Assembly: GCA_028694565.1 (NCBI GenBank) | Contig: JAQVKR010000081.1 | Coordinates: forward strand, 1-8,877 | Direction of reading: 5' to 3' | Source of the DNA: Gammaproteobacteria bacterium | Lineage (GTDB): Bacteria; Pseudomonadota; Gammaproteobacteria; DSM-26407 | Length of the DNA: 8,877 nucleotides | In this document: piece after piece, positions 5,790 through 8,877 of the stretch | Position numbering within the stretch: position 1 is the stretch's first letter | Layout of the letters: each line of letters starts with the position of its first letter | Translations under genes and position numbers: made by a program | Notes under the pieces: model-generated | The model's input: the letters and a program-made list of their open reading frames with translations, nothing else | Told to the model about the DNA's origin: nothing | The model's database searches: none

Positions 5790-5813
5790 TTTACGTTAAC
5801 GTTTACGTCAACA
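5790..5813. promoter_or_regulatory. tandem TTTACGTyAACr repeat forming two overlapping ACGT dyads (possible LiuR/MerR-type operator)
   Basis: TTTACGTTAACG (5790-5801) is followed directly by TTTACGTCAACA (5802-5813), a 12-bp direct repeat. Within it two 16-bp pseudo-palindromes overlap: 5790-5805 centred on ACGTTAACGT, itself perfect at 5793-5802, and 5796-5811, TTAACGTTTACGTCAA, which matches its reverse complement in 6 of 8 half-site positions. The paired ACGT half-sites resemble the operator I recall for LiuR, a MerR-family regulator of branched-chain and acyl-CoA catabolism in gammaproteobacteria. The repeat is certain; naming a regulator is inference. Confidence 0.4.
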
Positions 5814-5971
5814 TGTTTACAGCGTCTCCGGCATGGGTCATGATTGCCCGGGCATGTGTGCGCCGGTCCCGGCTGAATTGAGGTTTGGGGTGCCCGGAAC
5901 CGGGGCGCCATTCAGGTCCGGCACACGAGAACTCCATAACAATTAACCCGAGCAATCGAGAGAGGACGCGC

Positions 5972-6235
5972 ATGAGTGCACCTACACACGATGCAATTGG
6001 CTACTGGAAAGCCAATCTCAGGCTGATGACGATCTGCCTGGTGATCTGGTTCGTCGTTTCCTATGGTTTCGGCATCCTTCTGGTGGAACCCCTCAACGCG
6101 ATTTCGCTGGGCGGCTACAAGCTCGGCTTCTGGTTCGCCCAGCAGGGCTCCATCTACACCTTCGTGGTGCTGATTTTCTTCTATGCCTGGCGAATGAACA
6201 GACTCGATCGCGAGTTTGACGTCCACGAAGACTGA
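5972..6235 (+). CDS. DUF4212 small subunit of sodium/solute symporter
   Basis: An 87-residue inner-membrane protein that pairs with the large symporter just downstream. The first segment, about residues 18-38, includes LMTICLVIWFVVSYGFGILLV; GGYKLGFWFAQQGSIYTFVVL at about 47-67 opens the second. The N-terminal YWKANLRL, the LGFWFAQQGSIY stretch and the MNRLDREFDVHE tail are diagnostic of DUF4212 proteins. The start at 5972 was chosen because AGAGAGGA sits about 5 nt before it and it gives the normal family length; the frame is open upstream to 5885, but those codons show no family match. Tandem stops TGA TAG end it, and the next ORF starts 15 bp later. By analogy with YjcH-ActP pairs it likely assists assembly or activity of the transporter; that role is inferred. 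Confidence 0.95.
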   Translation: MSAPTHDAIGYWKANLRLMTICLVIWFVVSYGFGILLVEPLNAISLGGYKLGFWFAQQGSIYTFVVLIFFYAWRMNRLDREFDVHED

Positions 6236-6250
6236 TAGGGGGCGAACCCA

Positions 6251-8032
6251 ATGGATCTGCAGACACTTACTTATATTGTCGTCGGCGCGACGTTCGCGCT
6301 CTACATCGGCATCGCCATCTGGGCGCGTGCCGCCACCACCGGCGAGTTCTACGTGGCGGGCAAGGGTGTGAACCCGATCGCCAACGGCATGGCCACCGGG
6401 GCGGACTGGATGTCGGCCGCCTCCTTCATCTCCATGGCCGGCCTCATCGCCTTCATGGGCTATGACGCCTCGGTCTACCTGATGGGCTGGACCGGCGGCT
6501 ACGTGCTGCTGGCCATGCTGCTGGCGCCCTATCTGCGCAAGTTCGGCAAGTTCACGGTGCCGGAGTTCATCGGCGAGCGCTTCTACTCCCAGACCGCGCG
6601 CATCGTGGCGGTCATCTGCCTCATCGTGGCCTCCATCACCTACGTAATCGGCCAGATGAAGGGCGTGGGCGTGGCCTTCGGCCGCTTCCTCGAGGTGCCC
6701 TTCGAGGTGGGCGTCTACGTGGGCATGGCCATCGTGTTCATCTACGCCGTGCTCGGCGGCATGAAGGGCATCACCTACACCCAGATCGCCCAGTACGTGG
6801 TGCTCATCTTCGCCTACACCGTCCCGGCCATCTTCATCTCGCTGAACCTGACCGACAACCCCATCCCGCAGCTGGGCCTGGGCAGCGCCATGGCCGATGG
6901 CAGCGGCGTGCACCTGCTGGACAAGCTCGACCAGGTGCTGGTGGAGCTGGGCTTCAACCAGTACACGGCGCAGAAGGGCGAGACCCTGAACATCTTCCTG
7001 CTGACGCTGTCGCTGATGATCGGCACCGCGGGCCTGCCGCACGTGATCATCCGCTTCTTCACCGTGCCGAAGGTCCGCGACGCCCGCGCCTCCGCCGGCT
7101 GGGCCCTGGTCTTCATCGCCCTGCTCTACACCACCGCTCCCGCGGTGGGCGCCATGGCCATCCTCAACTTCGTCAACACCGTGCAGACCGGCGAGGTGGG
7201 TTCGGCCGAGGGCAACGTGGTGGCGGAACAGCGTCCCCAGTGGATGCGCAACTGGGAGACCACCGGCCTGCTGGCCTATGAGGACAAGAACGGCGACGGT
7301 CGCATCCAGTACTACAACGACAAGAACCCCGATTTCGCCGCCAAGGCGGAGTCGTTCGGCTGGAAGGGCAACGAGATGACCAAGGTGGATCGCGACATCA
7401 TGGTGCTCGCGAACCCCGAGATCGCCAAGCTGCCCAACTGGGTCATCGCCCTGGTGGCGGCCGGCGGCCTCGCCGCGGCGCTCTCCACCGCGGCGGGCCT
7501 GTTGCTGGCCATCTCCTCGGCCATCTCCCACGACCTGCTGAAAGGCGTGTTCATGCCCAACATCTCGGAGAAGAACGAGCTGATGGCAGGGCGCATCGCC
7601 ATGGCCGGCGCCATCCTGGTGGCCGGTTGGCTCGGCATCCATCCGCCCGGCTTCGCGGCCCAGGTGGTGGCGCTGGCCTTCGGTCTGGCCGCCTCCTCCA
7701 TCTTCCCGGCCCTGATGATGGGCATCTTCAACAAGAAGATTAACAACTCCGGCGCGGTGCTGGGCATGCTGGCCGGCCTGCTCTCCACGCTGATCTACAT
7801 CTTCTGGTTCAAGGGCTGGTTCTTCATCCCGGGTACCGAGATGATGGCCAACACCAAGGACAACTGGTTCCTCGGCATCCAGCCGGAGTCCTTCGGTGCG
7901 GTGGGTGCGCTCATCAACTTCGCGGTGGCCATCATCGTGTCCAAGGTGACCGCTCCCCCGCCGGAGCACATCCAGCACCTGGTGGAGGATATCCGCATCC
8001 CCAAGGGCGCCGGCCAGGCCAGCTCCCACTAA
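6251..8032 (+). CDS. sodium:solute symporter, VC_2705-type large subunit (probable acetate or small organic acid uptake)
   Basis: A 593-residue inner-membrane transporter of the SSS family. AGGGGG (6237-6242) lies 8 nt before the ATG. EFYVAGKGVNPIANGMATGADW (32-53) is the family N-terminal block, split here as EFYVAGKGVNPIANGMATG plus ADW. TVPEFIGERFYS (102-113) and GLPHVIIRFFTVP (261-273) are SSS signatures. LAAALSTAAGLLLAISSAI (407-425) holds the Ser/Thr pair (S412, T413) at the expected sodium site. Between about 311 and 395 there is a long polar insert before the next segment; it contains DKNGDGRIQYYN (345-356), an EF-hand-like loop. The partner is the DUF4212 gene 15 bp upstream, and a strong terminator follows the stop. 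Related ActP carries acetate, so a small monocarboxylate is the likely substrate, but sequence alone does not settle this. Confidence 0.93.
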   Translation: MDLQTLTYIVVGATFALYIGIAIWARAATTGEFYVAGKGVNPIANGMATGADWMSAASFISMAGLIAFMGYDASVYLMGWTGGYVLLAMLLAPYLRKFGKFTVPEFIGERFYSQTARIVAVICLIVASITYVIGQMKGVGVAFGRFLEVPFEVGVYVGMAIVFIYAVLGGMKGITYTQIAQYVVLIFAYTVPAIFISLNLTDNPIPQLGLGSAMADGSGVHLLDKLDQVLVELGFNQYTAQKGETLNIFLLTLSLMIGTAGLPHVIIRFFTVPKVRDARASAGWALVFIALLYTTAPAVGAMAILNFVNTVQTGEVGSAEGNVVAEQRPQWMRNWETTGLLAYEDKNGDGRIQYYNDKNPDFAAKAESFGWKGNEMTKVDRDIMVLANPEIAKLPNWVIALVAAGGLAAALSTAAGLLLAISSAISHDLLKGVFMPNISEKNELMAGRIAMAGAILVAGWLGIHPPGFAAQVVALAFGLAASSIFPALMMGIFNKKINNSGAVLGMLAGLLSTLIYIFWFKGWFFIPGTEMMANTKDNWFLGIQPESFGAVGALINFAVAIIVSKVTAPPPEHIQHLVEDIRIPKGAGQASSH

Positions 8033-8063
8033 GTCCCTAGCCCCGTTCACGGGCAGCGAAGGG

Positions 8064-8098
8064 AAAGCCCCGCACCGCAAGGTGCGGGGCTTTTTTTT
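8064..8098 (+). terminator. strong intrinsic terminator of the DUF4212/symporter operon
   Basis: AAAGCCCCGCACC (8064-8076) pairs over 13 bp with GGTGCGGGGCTTT (8081-8093) around a GCAA tetraloop, and eight Ts fill 8091-8098. It begins 31 nt after the symporter TAA. It is a textbook Rho-independent terminator, so the following gene probably needs its own promoter or depends on readthrough. Confidence 0.95.
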
Positions 8099-8145
8099 GA
8101 CGACTTTTCACACCTGGCCCGGCGTTTGTCCCGGGTGCCGTCTGG

Positions 8146-8164
8146 CGCCCCCGGAAAGGGGGCG
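8146..8164. repeat. short GC hairpin ahead of the cNMP/CBS gene
   Basis: CGCCCCC (8146-8152) pairs with GGGGGCG (8158-8164) around loop GGAAA. No T run follows. It sits about 95 bp before the next start codon, in a 161-bp stretch with no clear promoter, and could be a leader structure or an operator-like dyad. Confidence 0.4.
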
Positions 8165-8259
8165 GTAAGCTGCGCGCATGGATGCGGGCGGCCGGGCGGA
8201 TGCCGCAACCATGGATGACTCCAACAACGGGCACGCACGATTACAGGGGACCCCGCACG

Positions 8260-8877
8260 ATGGACATCGAGCTTATCGAGATACGCGATTTCCTTGCCGC
8301 GCACCACCCCTTCGACCAGTTGTCCGAGGATACCCTGGAGGGGTTGCCGAAGAAGCTCGAGCTGCGTTACATGCGCCGGGGCACCCGGATTTTCGAGCCC
8401 GATTCCGAAAACCGCTACATGTACCTGGTTCGTTCGGGCGCGGTGGAGATACGCGATCCCGAGGATCACCTGCTGTCCCGGCTGGGGGAGGGCGATACCT
8501 TCGGCGCGCGCTCCCTGCTGCGCGATGGGCGTACCACGAACGGGGCGGTGGCCATCGAGGACACCCTGCTCTATCTCCTGCCCGGGGATGAATTCTTCCA
8601 GCTCCGCGAGCAGAACCAGGCCTTTGCCTACTACTTCGCCCCGGTGGGAGCCCAGCGCCTGCGCGAAGCGCTCCATGTCCAGAGCGCGGGCCAGGAGGAG
8701 GGCGCCGCCTACAATCTCACCACCATCCCCATCTCCGAGATGATCTCCCGGGAGCCGGTGAGCCTGCCCTCCACGGAGACCATCTGCGCGGCGGCCCAGA
8801 AAATGACCGAGGACCGGGTCTCCTCCATCCTGGTGGTGGACGACGGGAAGCTGGTGGGGATCGTCACCGACCGCGAC
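8260..8877 (+). CDS. cNMP-binding/CBS domain protein of the DUF294 nucleotidyltransferase type, partial (3' end outside window)
   Basis: 206 codons are visible and the frame is still open at 8877. The ATG at 8260 has AGGGGA 9 nt upstream; an in-frame ATG at 8215 has no ribosome site. Residues about 15-125 form a cyclic-nucleotide-binding fold, with PFDQLSEDTLEGLPKKLE and MYLVRSGAVEI strands, then GEGDTFGARSLL (77-87 region) in place of the usual phosphate cassette FGE..LL...R.A; the key Glu and Arg are missing, so cAMP binding is doubtful. A CBS domain begins near 155 (ISEMISREPVSLP, then SSILVVDDGKLVGIVTDRD). Full-length relatives continue with a second CBS, a DUF294 nucleotidyltransferase and DUF294_C, which I expect but cannot see. 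Such genes recur beside DUF4212 and ActP-type symporters; P. aeruginosa PA3233 next to PA3234/PA3235 is the example I recall. It is likely a cytoplasmic regulator. Confidence 0.88.
   Translation, partial: MDIELIEIRDFLAAHHPFDQLSEDTLEGLPKKLELRYMRRGTRIFEPDSENRYMYLVRSGAVEIRDPEDHLLSRLGEGDTFGARSLLRDGRTTNGAVAIEDTLLYLLPGDEFFQLREQNQAFAYYFAPVGAQRLREALHVQSAGQEEGAAYNLTTIPISEMISREPVSLPSTETICAAAQKMTEDRVSSILVVDDGKLVGIVTDRD

Larger units (their letters stand above)
5641..5971 (+). promoter_or_regulatory. AT-rich control region upstream of the DUF4212/symporter operon
   Basis: This interval, above all 5641-5820, is much richer in A and T than its flanks and packed with dyads. They include TATCAGCC-type repeats at 5671 and 5732, a TTATAA at 5752-5757, a 12-bp palindrome at 5765-5776, an 11-bp dyad TATTC-C-GAATA at 5774-5784, an A-tract at 5785-5789, the ACGT repeats at 5790-5813, AACATGTT at 5810-5817 and TGCCCGGGCA at 5845-5854. 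Transcription toward the plus-strand operon is expected. The leader would be about 170 nt if transcription starts near 5795. The ribosome site AGAGAGGA lies just before the ATG at 5972. Confidence 0.6.

Noticed and set aside
5912..8080. 722-codon open frame on the minus strand covering both the DUF4212 and symporter genes
   Set aside because: It is antisense to two clear membrane proteins. Its translation is His/Gly/Asp/Glu-rich with no family resemblance, and GC-rich codon bias readily keeps such a frame open.

Overview
The window reads as chromosomal DNA from a high-GC gammaproteobacterium. The gene order pcnB-folK-(deoxynucleoside kinase)-panB is typical of that class. The general character, with GC-rich third positions and several sodium-coupled symporters, would fit Ectothiorhodospiraceae or Chromatiales-like bacteria, but that placement is inference. 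It is mostly ordinary housekeeping and transport DNA. I see no mobile element, CRISPR array, rRNA or phage gene.

Left block (1-2690, minus strand): pcnB (poly(A) polymerase I), folK (folate biosynthesis), a deoxynucleoside kinase and the first codons of panB (pantothenate biosynthesis) form a tight operon. All three junctions are 4-bp ATGA stop/start overlaps, so translational coupling is likely. FolK feeds the folate pool, and PanB uses 5,10-methylene-THF, which links two of the genes metabolically. pcnB has no ATG or GTG start. Its 5' end is back to back with a plus-strand tRNA-Glu(CTC) gene at 2702-2777, whose promoter overlaps the possible pcnB start region.

Middle block (2778-5296): a hairpin terminator follows the tRNA. 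Then come two minus-strand genes: a small unrecognised protein with an N-terminal membrane anchor or signal, and a 659-residue sodium:solute symporter.

The 675-bp divergent gap (5297-5971) has a GC-rich half with no gene and an AT-rich half dense with palindromes and short repeats. The most notable is a pair of overlapping TTnACGTw-wACGTnAA-like dyads. This is the likely control region of the next operon.

Right block (5972-8877, plus strand): a DUF4212 small symporter subunit, its large VC_2705-type sodium:solute symporter partner with an EF-hand-like loop in an extramembrane insert, a strong intrinsic terminator, and the start of a cNMP-binding/CBS protein of the DUF294 nucleotidyltransferase type. 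This module probably takes up and regulates use of acetate or a similar small organic acid. It is a known conserved neighbourhood rather than a new system, but its signalling role is poorly understood.
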